The position numbers and the translations under genes were made by a program. The notes under the pieces are model-generated. The model worked only from the letters and a program-made list of their open reading frames with translations, had not been told where the DNA came from and did no database searches. From Candidatus Kapaibacterium sp. (GTDB lineage: Bacteria > Bacteroidota > Ignavibacteria > Kapaibacteriales > WFXC01), in the NCBI GenBank assembly GCA_015490805.1, contig WFXC01000030.1:1-59697 (forward strand): 59,697 nucleotides of DNA, read 5' to 3'. Positions 26,122 through 35,676 of this stretch are shown in pieces. Each line of letters starts with the position of its first letter. Position 1 is the first letter of the stretch.

Positions 26122-28056
26122 ATGTGTGGTATTGTGGCAGTGGCAGGTGGTGGTGATCGGGCAACGGTTGAGCGGATGGTATCCGCAATTGCTCACCGCG
26201 GACCTGATGCAACCGGAGTGCAGTGGTTCGACACCCACCGGGTCGGATTGGGACATCAGCGGCTGGCAATCTTAGATCTATCACCCGCTGGCAACCAGCC
26301 AATGGCAGATCCAACACAGCGGTATTGGATTGTGTACAACGGTGAGATCTACAACTTTCGCGAGTTGCGGCATCAACTGGAACAAAAAGGGTACCAGTTC
26401 CGATCGCAGACCGACACGGAAGTATTACTCTGCGGCTGGATGGAACAGGGTGCCGATTTCTTGCAGCATTGTAATGGGATGTTTGCTTTTGCTCTCTACG
26501 ACGCTGAAACAAATGCGCTTTTTATTGGGCGCGATCGGCTGGGCATAAAGCCATTGTATTATGCCGTGTACAATGGGGTGTTTATGGTTGCTTCGGAAAT
26601 CAAGGCACTGTTCCGCTCAGGACTTATTCCCGTTGAAGCTGATGAACGAGCGCTCTGCAACCCTACCCGGTTTCAGGTGACGCCGCTCACGGGATTTCGC
26701 TTTGTCCGCAAACTACCGGCGGGGTGGTGGGGAAAGTGGGACGGAGAGCAGTTGCAGCTACACTGTTACTGGGATCTCCAGCCTGTGGAGGAACTGGCTG
26801 ATGAGCAGGAAAGCATTGAGCATTTGGATACCTTGCTTCAAGATGCTGTGCGATTGCAAATGATCGCCGATGTCCCTGTTGGGGTTTTTCTTAGCGGAGG
26901 ATTGGACTCTTCTCTGGTCGCTGCATTGATGCGGCATCACACCAGTAGGGACATACACGCGTTTACCATTGCTTTTGCTCCGGAGGATCAACGCTTTGAG
27001 CAGTTAGTGGAAGATCACCGCTTTGCTCGTTCCGTCGCTCAACAGTTCGATTTTCAATACCACGAATTTGTTCTGCAACCAGACATTGTCTCATTGCTGC
27101 CGAAAATGATCTGGCATTTGGATGAGCCCATCGGGGATCCTGCTGCTATTAACACGTACTTGATTGCAAAGGCGGCTCGAGAGCATCAGATCATTGTGCT
27201 GCTCAATGGCGTAGGGGGGGATGAAGTGTTCGGTGGATACCGCAAGTATCTGGGATGTCTTAAAGCGGAGGTGTATCAAACCGTTGTCCCGAAATTTGCC
27301 CGATCACTGCTGGAGTGGGCGATACAATTTGTCCCTGTTGCCTCGGGACGCCGGGGATTCCGCTTGCTTCGCTGGCTCAAGCGCTTTCTGAGCTTTGCTT
27401 CTCTTCCTCCTCTGGAGCGATATCTGTCATCCGATCTTTCGTTTTCTCCAGCACAATTTGAGCAATTGTTCCAGTGCGGTTCCTACTATGACACGCATTT
27501 TTATCAGGCACAACAGCGGCGGTTTCACAGTGCGGCAGTGTCATACCTGACGAAGATGTGCTGGAATGACACGAAGGTATTCCTGAGCGAACATAATCTC
27601 ACGTATACTGACAAAGCGACGATGGCAGCCAGCGTTGAGGCACGTCCTCCGTTGATCGATCATCGAATTGTCGAGTTTGCATTTACCCTACCCCCGAAGT
27701 TTCGCATTCGAGGGAATGTGCAAAAATATCTGCTCAAGAAGGTCGCCGAGCGGTATCTGCCCCGTGAGATTGTTTATCGGCCCAAGGCTCCCTTTGCATC
27801 ACCTTTGCGATCGTGGATCCGGGGACCGCTGGCACCAATGATTGACGATATTTTATCGGAATCAGCCCTCCAGCGCCGGGGCATTTTTCACCCGAAAGCA
27901 GTGCGTCGGCTTATCGTTGAAGATCGGCAGGGCAAAGAGGACTATGCACTGGCAATCTGGACCTTGTTGACCGTTGAATTGTGGTTTCGCACCTTCATAG
28001 ATCAGCCCGCTGAGTACTGGGCGCGAGATATCCAGAGTTTCACAACTTCCGTGTAG
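26122..28056 (+). CDS. asnB: Asparagine synthetase-type glutamine amidotransferase
   Basis: 644 residues. Cys2 as the glutaminase nucleophile (MCGIVAVAGG), YNGEIYN, then the ATP-pyrophosphatase motif SGGLDSS (258-264) and GVGGDEVFGGY. The fold forms amides from glutamine and an adenylated carboxylate. The length and the position at the head of a polysaccharide locus match AsnB-like enzymes in exopolysaccharide clusters, some of which are thought to amidate uronic acids rather than make asparagine; the sequence does not decide. Three bases separate its stop from the next start, so the locus is translated as one unit. Confidence 0.88.
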   Translation: MCGIVAVAGGGDRATVERMVSAIAHRGPDATGVQWFDTHRVGLGHQRLAILDLSPAGNQPMADPTQRYWIVYNGEIYNFRELRHQLEQKGYQFRSQTDTEVLLCGWMEQGADFLQHCNGMFAFALYDAETNALFIGRDRLGIKPLYYAVYNGVFMVASEIKALFRSGLIPVEADERALCNPTRFQVTPLTGFRFVRKLPAGWWGKWDGEQLQLHCYWDLQPVEELADEQESIEHLDTLLQDAVRLQMIADVPVGVFLSGGLDSSLVAALMRHHTSRDIHAFTIAFAPEDQRFEQLVEDHRFARSVAQQFDFQYHEFVLQPDIVSLLPKMIWHLDEPIGDPAAINTYLIAKAAREHQIIVLLNGVGGDEVFGGYRKYLGCLKAEVYQTVVPKFARSLLEWAIQFVPVASGRRGFRLLRWLKRFLSFASLPPLERYLSSDLSFSPAQFEQLFQCGSYYDTHFYQAQQRRFHSAAVSYLTKMCWNDTKVFLSEHNLTYTDKATMAASVEARPPLIDHRIVEFAFTLPPKFRIRGNVQKYLLKKVAERYLPREIVYRPKAPFASPLRSWIRGPLAPMIDDILSESALQRRGIFHPKAVRRLIVEDRQGKEDYALAIWTLLTVELWFRTFIDQPAEYWARDIQSFTTSV

Positions 28057-28059
28057 AAA

Positions 28060-30219
28060 ATGCGACAGGTCATTCAGTATCAAAAGACCGGGGACATAAG
28101 CGTCGTTGATCTTCCTCCTCCTCTGCTGCGCCCCGGATACGTGCTGGTGCAGAATGTGGCATCGGTGATTAGTGCTGGTACAGAGCGCACATCGATTCAG
28201 ACGGCTCAAGCTTCATTGATTGGCAAAGCGCGAACCCGGCCGGATTTGGTTCGGCAGGTGCTGGCAAATGTGAAACGGGAAGGAGTATGGGCAACGGTTC
28301 AAAAAGTGCAGAATCGCCTGGATAACTACAAAGAGCTGGGGTATAGCTGTGCAGGAAAAGTCATAGCCTCGGATACAGCAGCATTCCTGCCGGGGGATGC
28401 TGTAGCCTGTGCTGGTACTGGTTACGCTGTTCACGCAGAGATTGTCGCTGTTCCCAAAAACCTGGTATGCAAAATCCCACAGGGCGTCAGCTTTGAAGAA
28501 GCAGCATTTACAACGCTGGGAGCGATTGCCCTGCAGGGGGTTCGGCAGGCAGATGTGCGAGTTGGCGAGAATGTTGCTGTGATTGGATTGGGACTGCTGG
28601 GATTGTTGACGGTGCAGTTGCTCAAGGCGGCGGGTTGCCGGGTTGTGGGTGTGGATATTACTGATCACCACTTTGCTTTAGCTCAATCCCTGGGATGTGA
28701 TGCCTGTTACCTTAGTGGCGATGATGCAGGGGAACGGATTCGTTCCTTTACCCGCGGCATTGGGACCGATGCGGTGATCATTACTGCTTCCACAAAGTCC
28801 AACCAGCCGCTGGAATTAGCGCTGGAGGTTGCAAGAAAAAAATCTGTCATCGTGATCGTTGGCGTCGTTGGGATGAATGTGCCACGGTCGCCCTTTTACG
28901 AAAAAGAATTGCACCTGACCATTGCGTGTTCGTATGGTCCCGGCCGATACGATCCCTTATACGAAGAATTTGGGATCGACTATCCGATTGGCTATGTGCG
29001 GTGGACTGAACAACGAAATATGCAGGCATTTCTGGATCTTGTTGCGCAAAAAAAACTTGCCATTGCTCCCCTCATTACCCATCGGTTTGATATCCAGGAC
29101 GCTTTGCAGGCGTACGACCTGGTGACTGGAAAGCGCAAAGAGCCATACATCGGCATCTTGCTACAGTATCCTGAACGATCGGACCATCCCCGCCGGTACG
29201 TTCCTGCAAAGGTCAAAGCGGGCACGGTCAAAACGCCTATTGCCATCGGTTTTATTGGCGCTGGGAACTTTGCACAATCATATTTGCTGCCGCCGTTGAA
29301 GTCTGCTGGTGTCCGGTTACGGGGAGTTGCAACTTCCCGTCCTGTCAATGCAAAAGCGGTCAGTGAGAAATTTGGATTTGAGTATGCGGCAACTGATCCG
29401 CAGGAAATCCTTGCTGATCCTGAAGTTGATGCGGTGTTTATTGCCTCTCGCCACGATTCCCACGCACAGTATGTGATCGAGGCTTTAAAGAACAAAAAGC
29501 ACGTTTTTGTTGAAAAGCCGTTAGCAATCAACCCGGAGCAATTGCAGGAAATCGCTCAGTTGTACGATCGCGTGTCAGCAGAGGGAATAGTGCTAATGGT
29601 GGGTTTCAATCGACGCTTTTCACAGGCTTTTCGTCGCATTAAACAATTTCTGGCAGATGTGGCAGATCCACTCACGATGCTCTATCGAGTACAGGCGGGA
29701 GCACTTTCTCCAGATCATTGGCTGTTGCAGCCGGATCAGGGAGGACGAATTATCGGTGAAGCCTGTCACTTTATCGATACAATGGCATTTGTGGCTGGAG
29801 CTTCTGTCCGGACGGTGATGGCGATGACCACTGCTGCTGATCGAGCGGACATTCCGTCAGATGAAGATACGATCGTCTCACTGCATTTTAACAACGGCTC
29901 TGTGGGAACGTTGCTGTATGTAGCAACCGGTAGTCCGGCGACTCCGAAAGAATTTGCAGAGATTTTTGGTGGACAAAAATCTGCGGTGATGCAGAACTTT
30001 GCTCGACTGCAATTACTGGATCGGAAACGGCGGACGATCAAACTGGATGGATCGAAAGGACATAAGGAAGAGGTACAGCACTTTTTGAACGTTCTTCTGG
30101 GCAAAGAGCAACCCCGGTTTTCATTTGAATCTTTCTGGAATACAACGCAGGTTACCTTCGCCATTCACCAGTCGTTGCAAACAGGACAGCCTGTCGCTAT
30201 TGATGCACCAGGGGCATAG
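28060..30219 (+). CDS. Two-domain oxidoreductase (alcohol dehydrogenase-like plus Gfo/Idh/MocA)
   Basis: 719 residues from two enzyme families fused. Residues 1-350 resemble a medium-chain dehydrogenase (GENVAVIGLGLLG nucleotide loop; a typical catalytic-zinc GHE is not apparent). From about 390 a Gfo/Idh/MocA domain begins (IGFIGAGNFAQS, then KKHVFVEKPLAI, then GGRIIGEACHFID). This fusion is known from exopolysaccharide loci next to AsnB-like and heparinase-like genes and is thought to act on nucleotide or lipid-linked sugars. Its exact reaction is not established. The following gene starts 4 bases after its stop. Confidence 0.88.
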   Translation: MRQVIQYQKTGDISVVDLPPPLLRPGYVLVQNVASVISAGTERTSIQTAQASLIGKARTRPDLVRQVLANVKREGVWATVQKVQNRLDNYKELGYSCAGKVIASDTAAFLPGDAVACAGTGYAVHAEIVAVPKNLVCKIPQGVSFEEAAFTTLGAIALQGVRQADVRVGENVAVIGLGLLGLLTVQLLKAAGCRVVGVDITDHHFALAQSLGCDACYLSGDDAGERIRSFTRGIGTDAVIITASTKSNQPLELALEVARKKSVIVIVGVVGMNVPRSPFYEKELHLTIACSYGPGRYDPLYEEFGIDYPIGYVRWTEQRNMQAFLDLVAQKKLAIAPLITHRFDIQDALQAYDLVTGKRKEPYIGILLQYPERSDHPRRYVPAKVKAGTVKTPIAIGFIGAGNFAQSYLLPPLKSAGVRLRGVATSRPVNAKAVSEKFGFEYAATDPQEILADPEVDAVFIASRHDSHAQYVIEALKNKKHVFVEKPLAINPEQLQEIAQLYDRVSAEGIVLMVGFNRRFSQAFRRIKQFLADVADPLTMLYRVQAGALSPDHWLLQPDQGGRIIGEACHFIDTMAFVAGASVRTVMAMTTAADRADIPSDEDTIVSLHFNNGSVGTLLYVATGSPATPKEFAEIFGGQKSAVMQNFARLQLLDRKRRTIKLDGSKGHKEEVQHFLNVLLGKEQPRFSFESFWNTTQVTFAIHQSLQTGQPVAIDAPGA

Positions 30220-30223
30220 AAGT

Positions 30224-31483
30224 ATGTCGGAATCGCGGCAGCAACCATCCACGCACAGGGCGGTGCAGCAGGAGTATCGGGACTTTATGGAAATGGAGAC
30301 GCTTGTCCAGAAAGCGTTTGACCGGCTACACCAGTACGTCGAAAAGGAACAGTATCGTGGCTACGAATTTGATGATTTCCTTGCTTCTCCCTTCTGTCGC
30401 TTGCTCAGTTTTGGCAATTTGTTCCTCAAGCGCGTGTGGATTCAGGTTGGAGAACGGTTACCGATTAACATTCGCCCACTCATTGGGATACCGAAGTTGG
30501 AGAGTACCAAAGCACGGGGATTCTTTGCAAAGGGAGCTTTGTGGCAATACCAGCGAAGAGGCGATCCGCAGTGGCTGGCAGTCGCTGAGCGTCACCTGGA
30601 ATGGCTGATGCAGCATCCGTCAACTGGTTATCCCGGTATTTCGTGGGGGAATCACTTTGATTTTGCCAGTCGAGGAGGTTTTTTTCCAAAAGGGTTGCCT
30701 ACCATTGTCTGGACAGCTCATATTGCCGAAAGTTTTGATCTGGCATATCAACTGACGGGTAAAGCGCGGTATCGGGAGGTGGTCATTCAAGCAGCGCAGT
30801 TTATCGTTGAAGGGTTAGAACGACATTCCGATGAAAATGGTATCTGCTTTGCCTATGCACCGGGAATTTTAAATCTCATCCACAATTCCAACCTTCTGGG
30901 TGCTGCTACCTTACTTCGAGCGTGGCGGTATACGGGGGATCCAGCGCAGCACCGATTGGCGCAGCAGGCGTATCAATGGACAATTGCTCATATGCATCCC
31001 GATGGAAGCTGGTACTATGGCGCAGAACCAAAGTATCGGTGGATCGACAACTTTCACACTGCTTATGATATCGACTGTCTGATGACAGCAGTACAGATTG
31101 TTGGAGAAGAGTTTTTCCCATTTTCCATCGTTGAAAAGGCTTATACGTTCTGGGTGAAGCATTTTTTTGAGGAGGACGGTACGCCGTGGTATTATCACAA
31201 TCGGAAATATCCCCTGGACATTCAATGTGCAGCGCAGGCTATGGAAACCTTTGCAAAGTTATGGAATGTGTTCCCCGATGCCCTGAAACGTGGAGCTGCT
31301 GTTGCGCGGTGGACCATTCGGAATATGCAGAAGTCCAATGGAGCTTTTCGGTATCGCCGCTTGCGGTTCTGGCGCAATGATTTAGAGCCGATCCATTGGG
31401 GAGAAGCGACAATGTATGCCGCACTTTCAGCGCTGCTCCTTGCATTACAACGGGCTCACAGTAGCAAGGGAGAGATGATCTAA
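30224..31483 (+). CDS. Putative (alpha/alpha)6-barrel protein, first copy
   Basis: 419 residues, mostly helical with repeated aromatic turns such as GISWGNHFDFASRGGFFPKG, DGSWYYGAEPKYRWIDNFHTAYD and TPWYYHNRKYPLDIQCAAQA. This layout suggests a six-hairpin barrel of the kind used by unsaturated glucuronyl hydrolases, epimerases and heparinase-type lyases. I see no signal peptide, so it should act in the cytoplasm. In comparable loci a heparinase II/III gene is found near the two-domain oxidoreductase; this gene may fill that place. Catalytic residues cannot be assigned. ATG at 30224 follows the previous stop closely. Confidence 0.7.
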   Translation: MSESRQQPSTHRAVQQEYRDFMEMETLVQKAFDRLHQYVEKEQYRGYEFDDFLASPFCRLLSFGNLFLKRVWIQVGERLPINIRPLIGIPKLESTKARGFFAKGALWQYQRRGDPQWLAVAERHLEWLMQHPSTGYPGISWGNHFDFASRGGFFPKGLPTIVWTAHIAESFDLAYQLTGKARYREVVIQAAQFIVEGLERHSDENGICFAYAPGILNLIHNSNLLGAATLLRAWRYTGDPAQHRLAQQAYQWTIAHMHPDGSWYYGAEPKYRWIDNFHTAYDIDCLMTAVQIVGEEFFPFSIVEKAYTFWVKHFFEEDGTPWYYHNRKYPLDIQCAAQAMETFAKLWNVFPDALKRGAAVARWTIRNMQKSNGAFRYRRLRFWRNDLEPIHWGEATMYAALSALLLALQRAHSSKGEMI

Positions 31484-32274
31484 TGCGGGTGATGGTTCTC
31501 AGCTCTTATCCCTATGTGGATTCTCATCCACACAAAATTCTTTTCTTGAAACTTCTCCTGGAGCGGTTGGAGGCTCCTCAGATAGCTCTGTGCTATGTGC
31601 AGTCCTCATTGCGGCATCACATTCAGCGGGCTCGACAACAGTTCCAGATCGCCGATGCTCTGAAGCTTTTCAAAATCTTTCGTCAACAATCTGCTCAGCA
31701 GCCAGAGCTGGAGACGGAGCTGAGGGATGTGCCGCGTGGCAAAGTGATGACCATCGCGCGTCGGTGGGGGATAGCGGTGCATTTGTTTTCGAAGATGGAA
31801 CAATTGCGTCACTTTGCCGAAGACTTTGATCCGGATATCATCCATAATTTCTCCGGAGCATTTATTCCACGCTCTTTGTTGAAAATCGCGCCAGCAGGAG
31901 TTGTGAGTGGTCACTATGGTGAGCTTCCGGCTCTGCGGGGTGGGGATACTATCCGCTGGACGATCTTTCTGGATTACCCGATGATCCTCACGGTTATGCG
32001 ACTGGCTCCAGAGCTGGATATGGGAGATATTTTACTCAAACGGCGAGTTCCAGTGTATCGGGGAGACACGATTGCATTGCTTCGGTTTCGATGTCAGATT
32101 ACCAACGCGCTTGCGCAGATCGAAACATTCGATCGCTGGCAGGCAGGAACGTTGATTCCAGTGCCGCAGCGCAAGGAAGACGGCTCAACTTTTTACCGAA
32201 TGGGGCGGTATTTGCGTTCCTTAGTGGATCAGCGGTTGCAGATGGGACAGTATTCACATCTTGAGGTGCGATGA
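31483..32274 (+). CDS. Formyltransferase-like protein
   Basis: 263 residues. The second half carries the formyltransferase core: GVVSGHYGELPALRGG followed by a tryptophan-containing segment and ELDMGDILL. In the family three residues do the chemistry, N and H of an N-x-H motif and a later D. Here H and D remain but the asparagine position is serine (SGH). The N-terminal half is variable and helical. In polysaccharide loci such enzymes N-formylate amino sugars; the altered site leaves activity in doubt, and another acyl or carbamoyl-type transfer is possible. Its start shares a base with the preceding TAA (TAATG). Confidence 0.72.
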   Translation: MRVMVLSSYPYVDSHPHKILFLKLLLERLEAPQIALCYVQSSLRHHIQRARQQFQIADALKLFKIFRQQSAQQPELETELRDVPRGKVMTIARRWGIAVHLFSKMEQLRHFAEDFDPDIIHNFSGAFIPRSLLKIAPAGVVSGHYGELPALRGGDTIRWTIFLDYPMILTVMRLAPELDMGDILLKRRVPVYRGDTIALLRFRCQITNALAQIETFDRWQAGTLIPVPQRKEDGSTFYRMGRYLRSLVDQRLQMGQYSHLEVR

Positions 32275-33404
32275 TGAGTCGATGGCTCCAGTGGTGCGAG
32301 AACATTTTGTGGCATATGGTGGATTTTGAAACGGGATTGTTCTCTTACTCAACGCGTATTGAGAATGGTCGCTATCAAAATGACTTTATCCATCCACTTC
32401 GGATTCGGTATACAGTGAACACCTACGCCGGATTGTTACACGCGCGGCCATACCTCCAGAAAGATTGGGATGTGCCAGGTTTATTTGAAAAATTCCTGAA
32501 GACATATCCAGTGGAAAATCCCGGTGATCAGGGATTGCTCCTGCTGGTTCTCACAAACTATGATCCAGACCGGGCACTGGAATGGTTTAATAAAATCCAG
32601 CCAACGGTTACCAATCCTGTAGTGCTGGCTCAACGCCCTGTTCAGGAATTGTGCTGGTTGTTGTGGGGAATAACTGCTTTAGCACACCGAACACAATATG
32701 AACTGGCTGCAGAGCAGGCGCACGCTTTGTGGAAGCTGATCCACAAAGACTTTTTCTGTCGGGATTCTTTGTTTCCCTATCATCAGCATCAATGGTACCG
32801 GAAACGCTTTGTGTCGTTTGGTGCACTGACGTACTTCCTTCGTGCCAGTTTTTCGTATGCGACGGTTTTTCAGGATCGCTACGTGCAGGTCATTGCGGAG
32901 GAGCTCACAAAGCGGTTGATCCGGCAGCAGGGACACCGAGGAGAATGGGGGTGGTTTTATGATGTGTACCGGGGATGTCTGGTTGAGTGGTATCCTGTTT
33001 ATAGCGTGCATCAGGACTCAATGGCGATGCTATTTCTGTTCCCCGCCCTGGATGCTGGTGTTGCCGAAGCTGAGTTAGCAATTGAACGGAGTTTCCGCTG
33101 GTTGCTGGGTGAGAATGATTTAAACACCCCAATGCTTCGGAGCAACCCGCCTTTGATTTATCGGTCGATTCACCGTGCTGAGCCAATGGAAGCAGGGCTG
33201 CGTTTGCTACGCGCTTGGAAGAGCACACTGCTTCGCCGATCGCCGCGGTTTGCTTCAGCCCAACGGTTACAAATCAACACCGAATGCCGATCCTATCACA
33301 TAGGGTGGATCCTGTACGTGTGGAGCAATCGTTTGCAACAATTACCGTCCAGTGTGGAGAAATTCGTGAGCAATGAGGTGCAGGTGCAGGAAAAAAATTT
33401 ATGA
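32271..33404 (+). CDS. Putative (alpha/alpha)6-barrel protein, second copy
   Basis: 377 residues, helical, with aromatic-rich turns (HRGEWGWFYDVYRG, LVEWYPVYSVHQDSMAML, CRSYHIGWILYVWS) like those of the protein two genes upstream, though the two are not close in sequence. No signal peptide. It overlaps the formyltransferase-like gene by ATGA and the next gene by ATGA. Likely a glycan- or sugar-nucleotide-modifying enzyme of the same pathway; function not recognised. Confidence 0.65.
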   Translation: MMSRWLQWCENILWHMVDFETGLFSYSTRIENGRYQNDFIHPLRIRYTVNTYAGLLHARPYLQKDWDVPGLFEKFLKTYPVENPGDQGLLLLVLTNYDPDRALEWFNKIQPTVTNPVVLAQRPVQELCWLLWGITALAHRTQYELAAEQAHALWKLIHKDFFCRDSLFPYHQHQWYRKRFVSFGALTYFLRASFSYATVFQDRYVQVIAEELTKRLIRQQGHRGEWGWFYDVYRGCLVEWYPVYSVHQDSMAMLFLFPALDAGVAEAELAIERSFRWLLGENDLNTPMLRSNPPLIYRSIHRAEPMEAGLRLLRAWKSTLLRRSPRFASAQRLQINTECRSYHIGWILYVWSNRLQQLPSSVEKFVSNEVQVQEKNL

Positions 33405-34216
33405 CGGAGACAACGCAGCATACAAAGCTCTTTGAACAGGTGCGCACCCAGCGAATTTACCTGTGGGGAATCCCGATCGATCCCCTGAGTATGGAGGAGA
33501 CAGTTACACTCATTGATGCAGCCATACAGGCACGCTATCAGGTTACGCACGCTGCTGTGAATGTTGCGAAGTTCGTTGCAATGCAGGAAAATCCAGAATT
33601 ACGACGAGCTGTCTGTGAAAGTACCATTGTCAACGCTGATGGTTATCCTCTGGTATGGCTCGCCCGGCTAATGGGATATTCAGTCCCGGAACGCGTGACT
33701 GGCATTGATCTGATGGAAGAATTGGTGAAATTGGCAGCGAGGAGGCAGTACAGAATATTTTTCTTTGGAGCGGAAGAGTGGGTAGTCCGCAAGGTGGTGG
33801 ATATTTATGCCAGCCGATTTTCACCGGAGATTATCGCTGGATGGCATAATGGCTACTACGCATCTCAAGAGGAACCAGTGATTGCGCAACAAATAGCCAG
33901 CGCTCATCCAGATATGTTGTTTGTAGCAATGAGTTCACCCAAGAAGGAACTCTTTTTGTGGAAATATCGCAATGTTCTGGGATCAATTCCCTTTGTAATG
34001 GGGGTTGGCGGCAGTTTTGACGTCGTTGCAGGAAAAGTCAAACGCGCACCCCGGTGGATGCAACGATCAGGATTAGAGTGGTTCTACCGGCTCTTGCAAG
34101 AGCCGCGCCGGATGTGGAAGCGGTATGCGTACACCAATACAAAGTTTTTGCTGTTTTTAGTGCGGGCTTTGTGGCAACAGCCAAGAGGTGGAAAGAACAG
34201 TCACCCAAGATCCTAA
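33401..34216 (+). CDS. WecG/TagA/CpsF-family (GT26) glycosyltransferase
   Basis: 271 residues. NADGYPLVW, the RVTGIDLMEELV loop and the C-terminal GVGGSFDVVAGKVKRAP and GLEWFYRLLQEPRR blocks define GT26. The family transfers N-acetylmannosamine or a similar sugar from UDP to a polyprenyl-diphosphate-linked first sugar at the membrane face, an early step in polysaccharide repeat-unit assembly. Last gene of the six-gene run. Its stop overlaps by three bases the stop of the convergent SDR gene. Confidence 0.93.
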   Translation: MTETTQHTKLFEQVRTQRIYLWGIPIDPLSMEETVTLIDAAIQARYQVTHAAVNVAKFVAMQENPELRRAVCESTIVNADGYPLVWLARLMGYSVPERVTGIDLMEELVKLAARRQYRIFFFGAEEWVVRKVVDIYASRFSPEIIAGWHNGYYASQEEPVIAQQIASAHPDMLFVAMSSPKKELFLWKYRNVLGSIPFVMGVGGSFDVVAGKVKRAPRWMQRSGLEWFYRLLQEPRRMWKRYAYTNTKFLLFLVRALWQQPRGGKNSHPRS

Positions 34217-34983
34217 TGCCGGGCAATGCCGCCGTCGACATTGATCGTTTGCCCTGTGATCATTCCTGATGCTGGCAGTGCTAAGAATGCGACGATGTTG
34301 GCAACATCTTCTGGTTCGTCGGGGCGGCGGACACATTGGGCGGGCAGAATATGCTCCAGCAAGGATTTGCTGATGCGTTCATTGTCGGAATTGGGCATTT
34401 GCGTTGCTGTCAGTCCGACGGTAATGGCGTTTACTGTGATGCCGTATTTGCCAACCTCCGCTGCCAGGGAGCGGACAAAACCGATCATTCCCATTTTGCA
34501 GGTGACATAGTGTACCAGGTAGGGAGTTCCCAGCCACACCGTGTTGGAGGAGAGCACAATGATTCGTCCAAAGCCATTTTCTTTCATCGGCGGCAGCACT
34601 GCTTTGGTGGTGAGAAAGAGCGAGTTCAACGTAACATCCAGCATTCGTTGCCATTGATCGAAACTCAGCAGTTCAAAGGGTTCTTCCTCGTAAATTCCCA
34701 CGTTGTGGACCAGGATGTCCAGGCGTCCATAGTGCTCCATAATGGTGTCGACAACTTTCTGTACCTGAGACTCTTGCGTCAGGTCTGCTTGCAGTGCCAG
34801 TGCTGTTCCGCCGGTTGCTTCGACAGAGCGGACAGTATCTGAAGCGTCAGCAATATCCGCGATGACAATACGAGCGCCTTCCTGCGCTAAACGTTCGCAC
34901 ATTGCCCGCCCATTGCCAACCGCTGCTCCTGTAACCAGCGCGACGCGGTCTCGTAATCCGTGTTCAAACTCTCCGATGCGCAT
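34213..34983 (-). CDS. Short-chain dehydrogenase/reductase
   Basis: 256 residues. NAD(P) loop TGAAVGNG (18-25), NVG (94-96), serine in VLSSN (about 145) and Y159-x3-K163 (YVTCK) complete the SDR active site; the C-terminus ITGQTINVDGG is classical. Substrate unknown; FabG-like reductases and sugar or polyol dehydrogenases look alike at this level. Preceded by 3 bases from the SFGG-repeat protein, so it sits at the end of a minus-strand run that includes an O-antigen ligase homologue. Confidence 0.9.
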   Translation of the reverse strand: MRIGEFEHGLRDRVALVTGAAVGNGRAMCERLAQEGARIVIADIADASDTVRSVEATGGTALALQADLTQESQVQKVVDTIMEHYGRLDILVHNVGIYEEEPFELLSFDQWQRMLDVTLNSLFLTTKAVLPPMKENGFGRIIVLSSNTVWLGTPYLVHYVTCKMGMIGFVRSLAAEVGKYGITVNAITVGLTATQMPNSDNERISKSLLEHILPAQCVRRPDEPEDVANIVAFLALPASGMITGQTINVDGGIARH

Positions 34984-34986
34984 TGC

Positions 34987-35676
34987 TTATGTCGAAAAGG
35001 AAGATGATCCTGAGGATGATTGCTGGCGTCGGGTTCGGATAGTGCGCCAGATAAGGAAGCCTACGAAAGCAGCTCCACCAAGGACAAGGAAAAGCCGTGC
35101 CCAGGAGAAAGTGCCCGGATACACTTCGACCGAACCATCTGGATTTTCAACAATGTAGGGACGGGAATAATAAAACGCTGGATGAAAGGGCAGAGACCAG
35201 TACCACGGTGCAGAGCCCATCAGATATCCCAGCATAAATTGGTCCGACATTCCTCCATAGTAATTGAGCTGAACTGGCTGCTTCCCTTTGGAGGAAGGCA
35301 GGGATACACGTTCAACCCTGCGAGGAACGCCGTACCGCTTGCGATAGATTTTTCCTGATTCCAGTCGCTTTCCTCCGAAGCTGCTGGCGATCCTCCTCTG
35401 TCGGGGTACAGAAGTAGCTTTTGCGCGTTGTCCACCAAAGCTACTGCGCGGTTTTTGCACCTTCCGCTGCTGCGTCGGCTGTTGCAATCCTTTGGTTGCT
35501 GGACGCTTCGGTATAGCAGGAGAAATTTTCTTGGGTTTGGACCAGGTTCGCATCGGAGTGCTCCGCCGACCACCAAAGCTTCGGCGGAAGCCTTTTCGCG
35601 CTTCTGCAATGTCCAGAATCAGGATGGAGATAAAACCCAATAAGAGGCACCACAGAATCCATTTCTGGAGTCTCAT
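34987..35676 (-). CDS. Membrane protein with SFGG repeats, unknown function
   Basis: 229 residues. An N-terminal hydrophobic stretch (5-25, signal or anchor), a basic region with three SFGG-x-R units (RSFGGRR, RSSFGGQR, ASSFGGKR), an aromatic segment (YYGGMSDQFMLGYLMGSAPWYW), and a C-terminal helix (about 190-212) followed by an arginine- then serine-rich tail. Its start overlaps the stop of the duplicated-domain protein upstream (ATGA), suggesting a joint role. I do not recognise a family with a known function. Confidence 0.65.
   Translation of the reverse strand: MRLQKWILWCLLLGFISILILDIAEARKGFRRSFGGRRSTPMRTWSKPKKISPAIPKRPATKGLQQPTQQRKVQKPRSSFGGQRAKATSVPRQRRIASSFGGKRLESGKIYRKRYGVPRRVERVSLPSSKGKQPVQLNYYGGMSDQFMLGYLMGSAPWYWSLPFHPAFYYSRPYIVENPDGSVEVYPGTFSWARLFLVLGGAAFVGFLIWRTIRTRRQQSSSGSSSFST

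Noticed and set aside
31483-32274. Methionyl-tRNA formyltransferase (fmt)
   Set aside because: N-terminal half does not match, the catalytic asparagine is absent and the gene is buried in a polysaccharide locus.
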